Of a stretch of DNA of 64,000 nucleotides, positions 8,556 through 16,795 are shown piece after piece. The stretch is from positions 1-64,000 of the forward strand of contig NZ_KB933404.1 of NCBI RefSeq assembly GCF_000392615.1. Direction: 5' to 3'. The notes beneath the pieces were generated by a model that searched no databases, had not been told where the DNA came from, and was given only the letters and a program-made list of their open reading frames with translations. The translations under genes were made by a program, and so were the position numbers. The stretch comes from Lysinibacillus sphaericus OT4b.31. GTDB lineage: Bacteria; Bacillota; Bacilli; Bacillales_A; Planococcaceae. Position 1 is the stretch's first letter, and every line of letters starts with the position of its first letter.

Positions 8556-8584
8556 ATATTAGCATATTGTATTTTTTCTTACAA
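8556..8584 (-). promoter_or_regulatory. Sigma-A promoter of the riboswitch-pbuE unit
   Basis: On the - strand TTGTAA (8584-8579), 17-base spacer, TAATAT (8561-8556). The predicted start is about 10 bases before the aptamer. Confidence 0.65.
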
Positions 8585-8734
8585 CATTTTTTATAACGCA
8601 ATTCTTACTTCACTTTCATCTCCCTGTTTGTTCCTGCTTTTTCATTCAAAGGTCTTTTTTTCTAATATTGCTTATAATTTTCAGCATTTGACCATAGATA
8701 GTAATATATAACGTTTTAATAGGGAGGTGGTTGT

Positions 8735-8941
8735 TTGCGTATAGTAGGTTTAGTATGCTATTTTTTAGGACTGTTTTACGGTGTGGAGCCAGCACTAGAG
8801 GAATTTACGGCAGATGAACCATCTAGTCAATTTTCTGATGTGGACAAACAACAAACCCCAATTAAAGAAACGGTTGAAAATGCCAAAGTTTGCGCTCATT
8901 ATCCAACTTATACAGTTTGTAAAGCTTTACCTGAAAAGTAA
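8735..8941 (+). CDS. Small exported or membrane-anchored protein, 68 residues
   Basis: Starts with TTG, 8 bases after GGAGG (8723-8727). The first 18 residues (MRIVGLVCYFLGLFYGVE) are hydrophobic and look like a signal or anchor sequence; the rest is acidic then polar, with two Cys (VCAHYPTYTVC) that could form a disulfide. No family recognised. A bidirectional terminator follows 10 bases after the stop. It stands between the riboswitch promoter (opposite strand) and sipS without an obvious functional link. Confidence 0.6.
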   Translation: MRIVGLVCYFLGLFYGVEPALEEFTADEPSSQFSDVDKQQTPIKETVENAKVCAHYPTYTVCKALPEK

Positions 8942-8951
8942 ATGAGCTAGC

Positions 8952-8995
8952 AAAAAGAGGCCTACTCAAGATACTATCTGAGTGGACCTCTTTAT
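8952..8995 (+). terminator. Bidirectional terminator
   Basis: AAAGAGGCCTACTCA pairs with TGAGTGGACCTCTTT (two G-U style positions) with T run right and A run left. Serves the small exported protein and probably the signal peptidase gene from the other side. Confidence 0.8.
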
Positions 8996-9081
8996 TAAAA
9001 GACGAATTATTTAGATCTATTAATTTGAATGACCATTCAAAAGTCATACGGTTACTTTTTTAGGAACTGCTGGTCCCAAAG

Positions 9082-9639
9082 TTATTTACCACCAATATGA
9101 AAATGTTTGAATGGGTAGACAGTTACTTTTGATTCGCCATATACTGCATCTTTAGAAATCAAACCGTAATGACGGCTATCATAACTTTTTAAGCGATTAT
9201 CACCGAGCACAAAATACATACCTTCAGGCACTTTGTTCTCATCGACTAGTCCCTCTAAAGTAAAATTCTCCGTAATACGTAATTGATTAGGATCATCTGT
9301 TTGACGATTGACATAATCTTCTTTATAAGCTTTACCATTAACATATAAAACATCGTCTTTCATTTCTACTGTATCCCCAGGTAGTCCAATTACACGCTTT
9401 ATGTATAATTCGTCCTCAGTTGGCGATTGGAAGACAATTTGATCAAAGCGTTCAATTTTACTTATTTTACTGACAATGATAATATCCTTATCCTCGTATG
9501 TTGGGTACATTGAAGCACCTTGTACTTTAATGGGGGCAAATAAAAATTGTTTACAACCCAATACGACAAGTGCTGTAATTACAATAATTTTAATGTAGGA
9601 TAGTACTTCTTTTTTAAAACTCGTTTTTTCTTCTTGCAT
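9082..9639 (-). CDS. sipS: Signal peptidase I
   Basis: Membrane-anchored serine protease that removes signal peptides from secreted proteins. One N-terminal membrane helix (about residues 15-35) is followed by the catalytic Ser in GASMYPT and the catalytic Lys in ELYIKRVIGLPGD, then FVLGDNRLKSYDSRHYG (box E). Length, about 185, fits Gram-positive S26A enzymes. Start ATG 9639 is preferred over one two codons upstream because CGGGGA directly abuts the upstream one and is 6 bases from this one. Bacillales usually carry several paralogues, so the symbol is generic. Confidence 0.9.
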   Translation of the reverse strand: MQEEKTSFKKEVLSYIKIIVITALVVLGCKQFLFAPIKVQGASMYPTYEDKDIIIVSKISKIERFDQIVFQSPTEDELYIKRVIGLPGDTVEMKDDVLYVNGKAYKEDYVNRQTDDPNQLRITENFTLEGLVDENKVPEGMYFVLGDNRLKSYDSRHYGLISKDAVYGESKVTVYPFKHFHIGGK

Positions 9640-9749
9640 ACTCATTCCCCGATACTGTTTTCTTCTAGTATAGCATTTTCTATAGTTTAGTGACGCTTTT
9701 CAGCCCAAAATGTTTCTTTTTCATAAAAAATAGAAGTATCTATATGAAA

Positions 9750-9853
9750 CCGTTGCTTTCCGCTACAGCGGACGCTTTTCGCGGCATGGCTTCTGCGGGG
9801 CCTTTTCGCTCATGCTTTTCCCGCAGAAGTCGCCGCTTACGCTCCAACCAACT
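9750..9853 (+). repeat. GC-rich dispersed intergenic repeat, copy 2
   Basis: Same element as 7084-7210 in opposite orientation. It lacks about 25 internal bases present in copy 1 (the GTCTCCTCGTCGC block). It lies between sipS and a small membrane protein gene. Confidence 0.8.
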
Positions 9854-9978
9854 CGTGTACGTAAAGCTAGGCGATCAAGTATGGATCCTTTTGTTCCAGT
9901 TAAAATAACGTTTATTCAATATGTATTTGGTATTCATTCTATGCGTCAGACGATTACGTCATTTAATGAACATCACAG

Positions 9979-10027
9979 AAAAAATCAAAAGATTTCGGAA
10001 TGCTAGTCATTCCCGAAACCTTTTGTC
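9979..10027 (-). terminator. Terminator of the 36-residue membrane protein
   Basis: CAAAAGATTTCGGAATG (9986-10002) pairs with CATTCCCGAAACCTTTTG (10009-10026) with one bulge; A run on the left gives U on the - strand. Confidence 0.7.
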
Positions 10028-10058
10028 TTCTTATTTTTCATTTTATTATGTTAGAAAA

Positions 10059-10169
10059 TTATGAATGGTTACTTTGCGTAGCAGAGTGATGCTGTTCATT
10101 AAACAAATCTACTGCTAATACAATACCGATAGGCAATGCGATTGCCAATAAAATGGTACCTATCATCAT
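10059..10169 (-). CDS. Single-pass membrane microprotein, 36 residues
   Basis: GGGAG lies 8 bases before the ATG. The protein is a hydrophobic helix (MMIGTILLAIALPIGIVLAV) followed by a short polar His-containing tail ending ATQSNHS. It is flanked by terminators on both sides, so it looks like its own transcription unit. No family recognised; such small hydrophobic proteins often act on larger membrane complexes, but nothing here shows a partner. Confidence 0.65.
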   Translation of the reverse strand: MMIGTILLAIALPIGIVLAVDLFNEQHHSATQSNHS

Positions 10170-10237
10170 TACTATCACTCCCTTAACCATCTGATAATTG
10201 TATTATACACCAAATTTTCTGATATTTCAAACGAAAC

Positions 10238-10287
10238 AAAAAAATCATTCAACTAGGCACGCATCCTACCTGAATGATTTTTTTATT
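10238..10287 (-). terminator. Bidirectional terminator
   Basis: AAAAATCATTCA and TGAATGATTTTT arms at 10238-10252 and 10271-10285 around a loop that itself contains TAGG/CCTA. Ends the 47-residue gene on the - strand. Confidence 0.8.
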
Positions 10288-10429
10288 ACATGAAAATTTT
10301 TAGACAAAGTAGTTGTAAATTTCGCATAGCTGATTTGATTGGACTTTTTCGTACCTTGCGTTTAGGTATATAGCCTTGCATGCAGTTATTTAGAGCTGTA
10401 TACCTAAGCACCTGGGTCCTCCCATTCAT
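10286..10429 (-). CDS. Small basic protein, 47 residues
   Basis: A strong GGAGGGAG-type site lies 4-7 bases before the ATG at 10429; a longer frame starts 17 codons earlier without a site. The product is strongly basic (IPKRKVRKSPIKSAMR) with two Cys and no membrane segment, which suggests binding to RNA, DNA or a membrane surface. Family not recognised. It sits 73 bases after the LCP gene on the same strand and may be cotranscribed. Confidence 0.5.
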   Translation of the reverse strand: MNGRTQVLRYTALNNCMQGYIPKRKVRKSPIKSAMRNLQLLCLKIFM

Positions 10430-10502
10430 GAATCTCCCTCCCCCATGATCAACATTTTTACAGCTAATTTTATTTGTCAAACAACATTCTTTGTAATGAA
10501 TA

Positions 10503-11432
10503 TTATTGTAAATGTGTTTTTAATTCCGTTTGGATTTGTTGTAACTCCGTTTCATCTGGTATAAAATACCATATCTGATTAATTTTCTTGCCTGAGCCTT
10601 CTTCAAATGATAATTGGTCAATTCCACTATTCATTTTTTTATATATACCTTGCAATTGAATTAGATCCTTTACGCTAAAATTCATGCGGACATTTTCTCC
10701 AACAACATCAAGCATATCTGTCGCCTTTAAAAGCACTGACGGCGTCGACGCTTTTTTCATAACCGCTTCGATAATTTGTCGTTGACGAATTTGACGACCA
10801 AAATCACCACGCGGATCTTCATAACGTATACGTGAAAAAATAAGTGCCTCATCACCATTTAAAGTTACTTCTCCCTTAGGGTAATGATAGGAGTCATAGG
10901 TCAAATCCATATCATTTTGTATCGTTACGCCTCCAAGCGTATCAATAATTTGTAAGAAGCCCTCCATATTGATAAATACATAATAATCGAGTTGAATATC
11001 CAAAAAATCCTCAACTGTATCCATTGCCATTGGTACACCACCAAATGCATAGGCATGATTAATTTTATCTACTGAGTCATGACCAATAATCTCTGTACGT
11101 GTATCACGTGGAATACTGAGCATTTTCATCGTTTGCTTTTCGGGGTTGACTGTGATAACAATCATCGTATCGGAACGACCGCTATCATTTTCTCGTTCAT
11201 CCACGCCAAGCATAAGCACAGAAAAAGGTTCCTTTTTTGTTATTGTCTTTTGTTCTTTTTCTACAGTATTTGTTTCAAGAAGTGGTGTATTAATTTTATT
11301 CATTGTTTTCTGGACAGTATAATAAGCAGTACCTATAAAAACGAAAAATATTACCAGTAAACTACCTAAAATCCATAACATAACTTTTTTCTTACTTTTC
11401 TTTTCCTTTGAACGCTTCATTTTTTTTTCCAT
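10503..11432 (-). CDS. LytR-CpsA-Psr (LCP) family wall teichoic acid ligase
   Basis: Membrane-anchored phosphotransferase that attaches anionic polymers to peptidoglycan. A basic cytoplasmic start (KKMKRSKEKKSKKK), one membrane helix (about 18-40), then the LCP domain with VLMLGVDERENDSGRSDTM, SIPRDTRTEI (key Arg), DKINHAYAFGG and the closing RYEDPRGDFGRQIRQRQII. Length 309 is usual. GAGAGG lies 8 bases before ATG 11432; an upstream TTG frame start nine codons earlier has a weaker site. Bacillus species have several paralogues (tagT/U/V), so no symbol is given. Confidence 0.9.
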   Translation of the reverse strand: MEKKMKRSKEKKSKKKVMLWILGSLLVIFFVFIGTAYYTVQKTMNKINTPLLETNTVEKEQKTITKKEPFSVLMLGVDERENDSGRSDTMIVITVNPEKQTMKMLSIPRDTRTEIIGHDSVDKINHAYAFGGVPMAMDTVEDFLDIQLDYYVFINMEGFLQIIDTLGGVTIQNDMDLTYDSYHYPKGEVTLNGDEALIFSRIRYEDPRGDFGRQIRQRQIIEAVMKKASTPSVLLKATDMLDVVGENVRMNFSVKDLIQLQGIYKKMNSGIDQLSFEEGSGKKINQIWYFIPDETELQQIQTELKTHLQ

Positions 11433-11636
11433 ACTTAAGTCCTCTCTTGCTTTTAACAAATTCTCTCTTCTTTTTGACGTTTTAGGTTGGAAAAAAGTTC
11501 ATTTAGTCTATTTATATGCATATTGGACGAAAAAAAGACGTACACTAGTATTTACTAAATATACGTAAATATATTCATTCACACTCATATCAGCAATAAT
11601 GTTTGTCATTTCCATACCTGTTTATTTTGCACAGTA

Positions 11637-11672
11637 AGAAACCGTCTCAAAAATGATTTGACACGGCTTCCT
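11637..11672 (-). terminator. Hairpin after the SDR-marR operon
   Basis: CCGTCTCAAA and TTTGACACGG pair with one mismatch; poly-U is weak, so termination is probable rather than certain. Confidence 0.5.
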
Positions 11673-11681
11673 TGTAAATAA

Positions 11682-12116
11682 CTATAGTTTTTTTTCTTGC
11701 AGACCTTGCACTAGCTTTTCTTGAATCAGCAAATATTGTGCAATTTCTTCCTCATTCAATACCTCAAAAAGCTGGATAAAGACTTCCTTGCCAATCGATT
11801 GAGCTTTCACTAAAGCTTTTTCACCTTCATCAGTAATCATTAATCGTATCGTCCGACGATCGGCTTGATCATATAGTCTTTCTGCTAAACCAAGTTTTAC
11901 TAATTTCTCTGCAATACTGGTCATAGCGCCTTTTGTATAGCCTATTGTTTCCGCTAATTCTGCTTGCTTTTGCGGTCCCTTTGAATGCAACTCGTTTAAC
12001 ACTAAAATCGGCGAAATACCTAACGGATACGGAAAAGCTTTCGTAAATCGTATAATATTTGCATTATTCATCTGTTCAATCATATGAATGAGTTTAAAAA
12101 TACTTGTCTGTTCCAA
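11682..12116 (-). CDS. MarR-family transcriptional regulator
   Basis: A 144-residue winged-helix repressor. Core: QAELAETIGYTKGAMTSIAE (recognition region) and the wing ERLYDQADRRTIRLMITDEG. Start is TTG 12116, 6 bases after GAGGAGG; the longer ATG frame would run into the upstream SDR gene and lacks a site. It lies 28 bases after the SDR stop, so the two form an operon that the regulator probably controls through the palindromes at 12900-12934. Confidence 0.85.
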   Translation of the reverse strand: MEQTSIFKLIHMIEQMNNANIIRFTKAFPYPLGISPILVLNELHSKGPQKQAELAETIGYTKGAMTSIAEKLVKLGLAERLYDQADRRTIRLMITDEGEKALVKAQSIGKEVFIQLFEVLNEEEIAQYLLIQEKLVQGLQEKKL

Positions 12117-12144
12117 AAAAATCCTCCTCGAACATCCGAGAATA

Positions 12145-12867
12145 TTAATGAAGCATAATAGAACCACCATCAACCATAAATGTTTGGCCAGTGATATATT
12201 GAGAGTCTTCTGATGCTAAAAATACGGCAACACGACCGATATCTTGTTCCACATCACCAAAGCGTCCCATTGGAATTTTATTTTTTACTGCTTCATAGTA
12301 TTCCGGTTGTGCTTTTGCCCATGCTTGTACACCTGGTGAATTTGCAATTGGGCTAATTAAGTTTACATTAATACCGAAACGTCCCCATTCATTTGCCGCT
12401 ACACGTGAAAGACCGCGAATGGCTTCTTTTGCAGCAGCGTATGCTCCTTGCGTTTCATGACCAGCAAGCCCAGCACCAGATGCAAAATTAATAATATTTC
12501 CTTTCGACTCTTTCAAATGAGGTAAGGCCGCTTGCATTAAATAAAATAAATCAGCCTGTGTTGTTTCTTCGATTGTTACTTGTTTCGATGCATGTGCATT
12601 ATTAACTAATACATCTAGTTTACCGTATTTTGCTACAACTGTATCGATAATTTTTGGTAGATGCTCATGCTCCGTTAAATTCGCTTGTAAAAACATGGAT
12701 TTTGGAGAAATTTGTTGCAGCTCTTTTTCCATTGCTTTACCTGTTTCTTCATTCAAGTCAATTATTATAACGATTGCGCCCACTTTTACCATCGCCTTGG
12801 CCATACCACTACCAATACCACCTGCACCACCAGTAATAATAACAACTTTATCTTGTAATTTACCCAT
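12145..12867 (-). CDS. Short-chain dehydrogenase/reductase (SDR)
   Basis: Classical 240-residue SDR. NAD(P) motif TGGAGGIG (12-19), NNA motif (89-91), catalytic Ser in NFASGAG (130) and YAAAK (Tyr143, Lys147); the C-terminus has the usual TGQTFMVDGG. Asp37 after the second strand suggests NAD(H) preference. It is first in a two-gene operon with a MarR regulator, a common arrangement for inducible detoxification or aromatic metabolism, but the substrate cannot be read from sequence. AAGGAAATG precedes the ATG. Confidence 0.88.
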   Translation of the reverse strand: MGKLQDKVVIITGGAGGIGSGMAKAMVKVGAIVIIIDLNEETGKAMEKELQQISPKSMFLQANLTEHEHLPKIIDTVVAKYGKLDVLVNNAHASKQVTIEETTQADLFYLMQAALPHLKESKGNIINFASGAGLAGHETQGAYAAAKEAIRGLSRVAANEWGRFGINVNLISPIANSPGVQAWAKAQPEYYEAVKNKIPMGRFGDVEQDIGRVAVFLASEDSQYITGQTFMVDGGSIMLH

Positions 12868-12899
12868 AGATAAACATTTCCTTATTAGTTAATTCGCAA

Positions 12900-12934
12900 T
12901 TAGTTTAACACCAAACTAATTACTGTTAAACTAA
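12900..12934. promoter_or_regulatory. Candidate MarR operator (nested palindromes)
   Basis: TTAGTTT-6 nt-AAACTAA (12900-12919), followed at 12925-12934 by GTTAAACTAA, which is complementary to the first arm TTAGTTTAAC. They lie 33 bases upstream of the SDR start, where a repressor of the SDR-marR operon would bind. Confidence 0.6.
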
Positions 12935-12958
12935 ATTACTCACCAACTGGGATACCTA

Positions 12959-14392
12959 TTACATTTCATTTGCTATTTGTTTAACAATTTCGTCGATCGT
13001 TGGAATCGCTGATGTTTTATTGGCTTGAGTCAAAATACTAAATATATACCATTTACCGCTTTTACCTTGCACATATCCACTTAAAGCATAGGTACCTGTT
13101 ATATAGCCCGTTTTGGCTGAGACACTATAGCCCTTTAAGCGGTTTTCCAATGTTGCCCCAACAAGCTGTCCTTTTCTACCTGCGTGAGGCAATCCATCTA
13201 AATATGAAAAGTACCAAGGTTTACTGCGAACTTTATATAATAATAAGCTTTCTTGCATACTACTTACTCGGTTCTGGCTGTTTAAACCTGAGCCATCTTC
13301 AAAATACCATTGATCCATATTGAGGCCACTGTCAATGCCATATGTGCGAATCGCTTGTATCCCAGCATCCCAACTTCCCTCACTACGTATTTCTCTTCCG
13401 ATTTGCTTAGTAAGCATTTCACCCATACCATTAATACTAAGTTTTAAGAAACGAAAATTAATGTCTTTTAATGGCATTGAATAGGAAACACCGACACGTT
13501 GCGCATTATCTGGCACTTGCCCAACTTCGAGCGGCATTTTTTGTATGCCCTTCGCCATTAACTTTTCCCGAAACACATCGAGTGTATACAAAGTAGGATT
13601 ATAAACTGTTACATATGTACTTTTCTCCGTCCCTGCTGGTAAATTTCCTGTTACCACTATGCGGTCTGTACCGTATTCTCGTGTGATATTGACCGTATTT
13701 TTAGAGCCCTTTTTAACAATTTTTGTTTGGTTAACAATGGGAATCGTACTTGCATACGGAGCAAGCTGAACACTTGCCGCCGTCCCAACCCTTGAGCCAG
13801 CCACTTTTACTTGCACAGTTGCAATATCATATTGACTATTCGGCGAAATCGTTAAGGCGGAAATACGTGATGCATAGGACAAAGGTTCATCTTGTGGCAC
13901 AATACCTTTAGATAAACGATCAGCATCAAACCATGCATCATCGGCAATTAAATTTCCTGTTATCTTCGTGACACCCATTTTTTTTAGCCCATTGGCAAAG
14001 GATTCTAGGTGGACAGGTAAAAGCGTAGGATCTCCTCCGCCCTGCAAATAAATATTCCCATGTAAAACATCGCCTTCTATGTGGCCATCTATATAGGCCT
14101 TTGTTGCAAAGCGATAGTCTGGTCCAAGTAAATCTAATGCTGCCGCACTCACTAATAATTTATGTGTAGATGCAGGTCGAATCATTTTTTCACCGTTTTT
14201 ACTGTATAGAACATTTCCACTATCCATTTCTCGTACCGTAATACTGTAGTCATTCGTTTTCCAATTTTTTGCAATGACATTATCAATCTTTGTCTTCATC
14301 GTTTGCTCACTTGCCCATGCTTCTTCAAGAAACGTTATCTGGAAGCAACATAGCACAACAACAATGCTAAAAATAATTGTGCTCTTTTTCAT
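12959..14392 (-). CDS. dacC: D-Ala-D-Ala carboxypeptidase/endopeptidase, S13 family (PBP4-type)
   Basis: Exported penicillin-binding protein that trims peptidoglycan. Signal peptide about 1-28 (cut after AWAS or nearby), then SxxK as Ser75-Thr-His-Lys78 in RPASTHKLL, SxN as Ser319-Ile-Asn321, and KTG as Lys427-429 in SAKTGYITGTYALSGY. The roughly 240-residue insert between SxxK and SxN is the hallmark of class C/S13 enzymes. Length 477 is close to B. subtilis DacC (PBP4a). It is monocistronic. Confidence 0.88.
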   Translation of the reverse strand: MKKSTIIFSIVVVLCCFQITFLEEAWASEQTMKTKIDNVIAKNWKTNDYSITVREMDSGNVLYSKNGEKMIRPASTHKLLVSAAALDLLGPDYRFATKAYIDGHIEGDVLHGNIYLQGGGDPTLLPVHLESFANGLKKMGVTKITGNLIADDAWFDADRLSKGIVPQDEPLSYASRISALTISPNSQYDIATVQVKVAGSRVGTAASVQLAPYASTIPIVNQTKIVKKGSKNTVNITREYGTDRIVVTGNLPAGTEKSTYVTVYNPTLYTLDVFREKLMAKGIQKMPLEVGQVPDNAQRVGVSYSMPLKDINFRFLKLSINGMGEMLTKQIGREIRSEGSWDAGIQAIRTYGIDSGLNMDQWYFEDGSGLNSQNRVSSMQESLLLYKVRSKPWYFSYLDGLPHAGRKGQLVGATLENRLKGYSVSAKTGYITGTYALSGYVQGKSGKWYIFSILTQANKTSAIPTIDEIVKQIANEM

Positions 14393-14641
14393 AAACCCTC
14401 CTAAATTAAAAGTAAAGCCATTTTGTCTGTCGTATTGCTTTCATCTATTTATAACTAGATAAAGGTAAACGGCAATTCCTACTTTTCACGCTTTTATTTT
14501 ACGGAAAAATTTAGCATTTTACAATGTTTCGCCAAATAGCTTATCGGTCTCTTTACGTAAGAATGGCAGGTCATGTTTTTCATTCGACAAGAATAGACTG
14601 TATCAGCTTGCTAAAATCTTTCGGTAAAGGAGTTGGTAACA

Positions 14642-15019
14642 TTGGGTGCAAGATGGATAAAAGTTTCGGTGTTGTATTTCGCGATTGCTCTGGCTTTTGG
14701 ACTGTTTATGCATTATACAATTCAACTTCAATGGAAAACGACACATGCCCATATTAGTGTCTTAGGTTGGCTATCAACGGTATCCATCGGTTTAATCTAT
14801 TCCATTTATAAAGAAGCTGCTGAGACAGCACTCGCTAAAGCACAATTTTGGTTTTATAATATCGGTTTGCCCTTCCTATTGTTAGGTATGATGATGGTTT
14901 ATTTAGATGTACCTCACTGGTTATTAGAATTTTGCGTATCTGGCGGTGGTATTGTTGTTGCTTTTTCCGCCGTGTTATTTATGGTGAACATCTTCAAACA
15001 TGTAAAATGCACTTCTTAA
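14642..15019 (+). CDS. Small haem-copper-oxidase-I-like membrane protein
   Basis: A 125-residue protein with four predicted membrane helices. The stretch THAHISVLGWLSTVSIGLIY resembles the His-bearing helix of cytochrome oxidase/NorB subunit I family members, and AKAQFWFYNIGLPFLLLGMM fits the next one. It is far shorter than a catalytic subunit I, so it is more likely a stand-alone haem-binding or assembly relative. TTG 14642 is 9 bases after AAAGGAG and is preferred over a TTG that directly abuts the site. Convergent with the ABC exporter. Confidence 0.6.
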   Translation: MGARWIKVSVLYFAIALAFGLFMHYTIQLQWKTTHAHISVLGWLSTVSIGLIYSIYKEAAETALAKAQFWFYNIGLPFLLLGMMMVYLDVPHWLLEFCVSGGGIVVAFSAVLFMVNIFKHVKCTS

Positions 15020-15026
15020 TGTAAAA

Positions 15027-15056
15027 GCCCCACATTGTCAACAATGTGGGGCCTTT
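15027..15056 (+). terminator. Bidirectional terminator between convergent genes
   Basis: Perfect 11-pair stem GCCCCACATTG / CAATGTGGGGC with a 4-nt loop. Confidence 0.9.
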
Positions 15057-15058
15057 CT

Positions 15059-16795
15059 CTATGAATTCAATGAGTTTGCTTGCATCTGATACATTTTTTC
15101 ATAAATACCACCAAGTTCCAACAGTTCATCATGCGTGCCTCGTTCAACAATTTCTCCACGTTCTAGCACAAGAATGCGGTCCGCGTTTTTAATCGTTGAA
15201 AGACGATGCGCAATAATAAAAGTTGTACGTCCTTTTTTCAATACATCCATGGCATGCTGAATGATTTCTTCTGTTTCCGTATCAATATTAGAAGTAGCTT
15301 CATCTAATATTAAAATGGCCGGATCAAAGGCTAATGCACGCGCGAAGGAAATTAGCTGACGCTGCCCTGAAGATAATGTACTGCCCTTTTCAATCACCGG
15401 TTCATCATAGCCTTTTGGTAAGTTTGCTAATACGCGTTCTCCACCAACAGCATTTAAGGAAGCCTCCATTTTTTCATGTGAGATTTTTGGATTATTCAAG
15501 CTCACATTGGAAGCAATCGTTCCTGTAAATAAATAAGGATCCTGTAGCACAATGCCCATATGTTCACGCATCGTTTGACGAGGAACTGCAGTGATATCAA
15601 CACCATCAATGGTAATCTTTCCTTTAGATGGATCGTAGAAGCGGAATAATAAGTTCATAATTGAACTTTTACCGGACCCTGTATGCCCGACTAAAGCGAT
15701 TGTTTCCCCTTGATGTGCCTCAAATGATAAGTTTTTCAAAACATATTCATCATTTTTATAGGCAAAGGATACATCTTCAAAGACAACATTTCCTTTATAT
15801 CTAGGTAAACTTTCTTCAGATACTGGCTCTCCGTTTATATCTAACACCTCGAACACACGCTTCCCTGCAACGAGTGAGCGTTCAAGCTGTGAAAATTGAT
15901 TGACGATATTTGTAATCGGATTAAATAATTTTGTTAAATAATCTACAAAGGCATACAATGTACCCGCAGAAATAACTTCCATTGTCGTAATCGATTGTGT
16001 CCCAAAATAGAAAATGAATATGGTAAACATGATCAGTCTTAAAGTATTTACAAGATTAAAGGAAGTCGCCGAGTCGAGGAATAAGAGTTTGCGCCCGTAG
16101 GCATAATGCTCATTATTCATGTCGTCAAATTCCTTCGTCATTTGCTGTTCACGGCGGAATGCCTGAATAATAGTCATCCCCTGAATCGATTCATTGATCA
16201 TTGCGTTAATGTCTGCAATTTTCGTACGAATAACATCATTATACTTGGAAGCAAACTTTCGATATAAAATCATCCACACATAAATAATTGGTACCATAAT
16301 TAATGCGATTAATGCCATCCTCCAATTTAAAATGACAAGTGCGATATACACGCCAATTATTGATATGAAGCTTGTCACAAAATTTGAGAGCACCTGCACA
16401 TATAAATTACGCACAGCTTCTGTATCATTCGTTACACGTGCTACAATTTTCCCGGCCGGCAAATTATCAAAATATTGAATTGGTAATGTTTGAATATGCT
16501 CAAATACGTCCTTACGTAATTTTTGCACGACACGGTTGGCACCTATCTGCAAATAAATATACATAAAATAACGTAAAATAGCTGCTGCTACTGCCAAGAT
16601 GAAATAAAGTATTAACAGCCAAGTAATAGGCTTGATCTCAAGCTGACCGATTGTCATATAATTGTCAATTATATGTTTTGCAATAAATGGTCCAACAAGC
16701 TCAGTAAAAACGGCAATAGTTAAGAAAAATAGCCCAAGAAGTATTGGTTTTTTAAAATACATGGCATAGTTTGTTAAACGTTTACTCGTACTCAT
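15059..16795 (-). CDS. bmrD: Multidrug ABC exporter half-transporter, BmrD-like
   Basis: A 578-residue half-transporter: six membrane helices (about 15-310), then a nucleotide-binding domain with Walker A GHTGSGKSS, Q-loop, signature LSSGQRQLISFARAL, and Walker B LILDEATSNID carrying the catalytic Glu, and the H-loop AHRLS. Its signature is LSSGQ instead of LSGGQ, while the partner upstream has LSGGQ but lacks the catalytic Glu; this complementary asymmetry is the mark of heterodimers such as BmrC/BmrD. The start overlaps the partner's stop by 4 bases (ATGA). B. subtilis BmrD is longer, so the symbol rests on gene order and asymmetry. Confidence 0.85.
   Translation of the reverse strand: MSTSKRLTNYAMYFKKPILLGLFFLTIAVFTELVGPFIAKHIIDNYMTIGQLEIKPITWLLILYFILAVAAAILRYFMYIYLQIGANRVVQKLRKDVFEHIQTLPIQYFDNLPAGKIVARVTNDTEAVRNLYVQVLSNFVTSFISIIGVYIALVILNWRMALIALIMVPIIYVWMILYRKFASKYNDVIRTKIADINAMINESIQGMTIIQAFRREQQMTKEFDDMNNEHYAYGRKLLFLDSATSFNLVNTLRLIMFTIFIFYFGTQSITTMEVISAGTLYAFVDYLTKLFNPITNIVNQFSQLERSLVAGKRVFEVLDINGEPVSEESLPRYKGNVVFEDVSFAYKNDEYVLKNLSFEAHQGETIALVGHTGSGKSSIMNLLFRFYDPSKGKITIDGVDITAVPRQTMREHMGIVLQDPYLFTGTIASNVSLNNPKISHEKMEASLNAVGGERVLANLPKGYDEPVIEKGSTLSSGQRQLISFARALAFDPAILILDEATSNIDTETEEIIQHAMDVLKKGRTTFIIAHRLSTIKNADRILVLERGEIVERGTHDELLELGGIYEKMYQMQANSLNS

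Larger units (their letters stand above)
9640..10058. other. Intergenic region holding repeat copy 2 and a terminator
   Basis: Apart from the GC-rich repeat and the hairpin near 9986-10026, nothing is recognised. The sipS promoter must lie here. Confidence 0.5.

Noticed and set aside
8487-8711. 74-codon rightward frame
   Set aside because: Antisense to the purine riboswitch and its promoter; no ribosome binding site.
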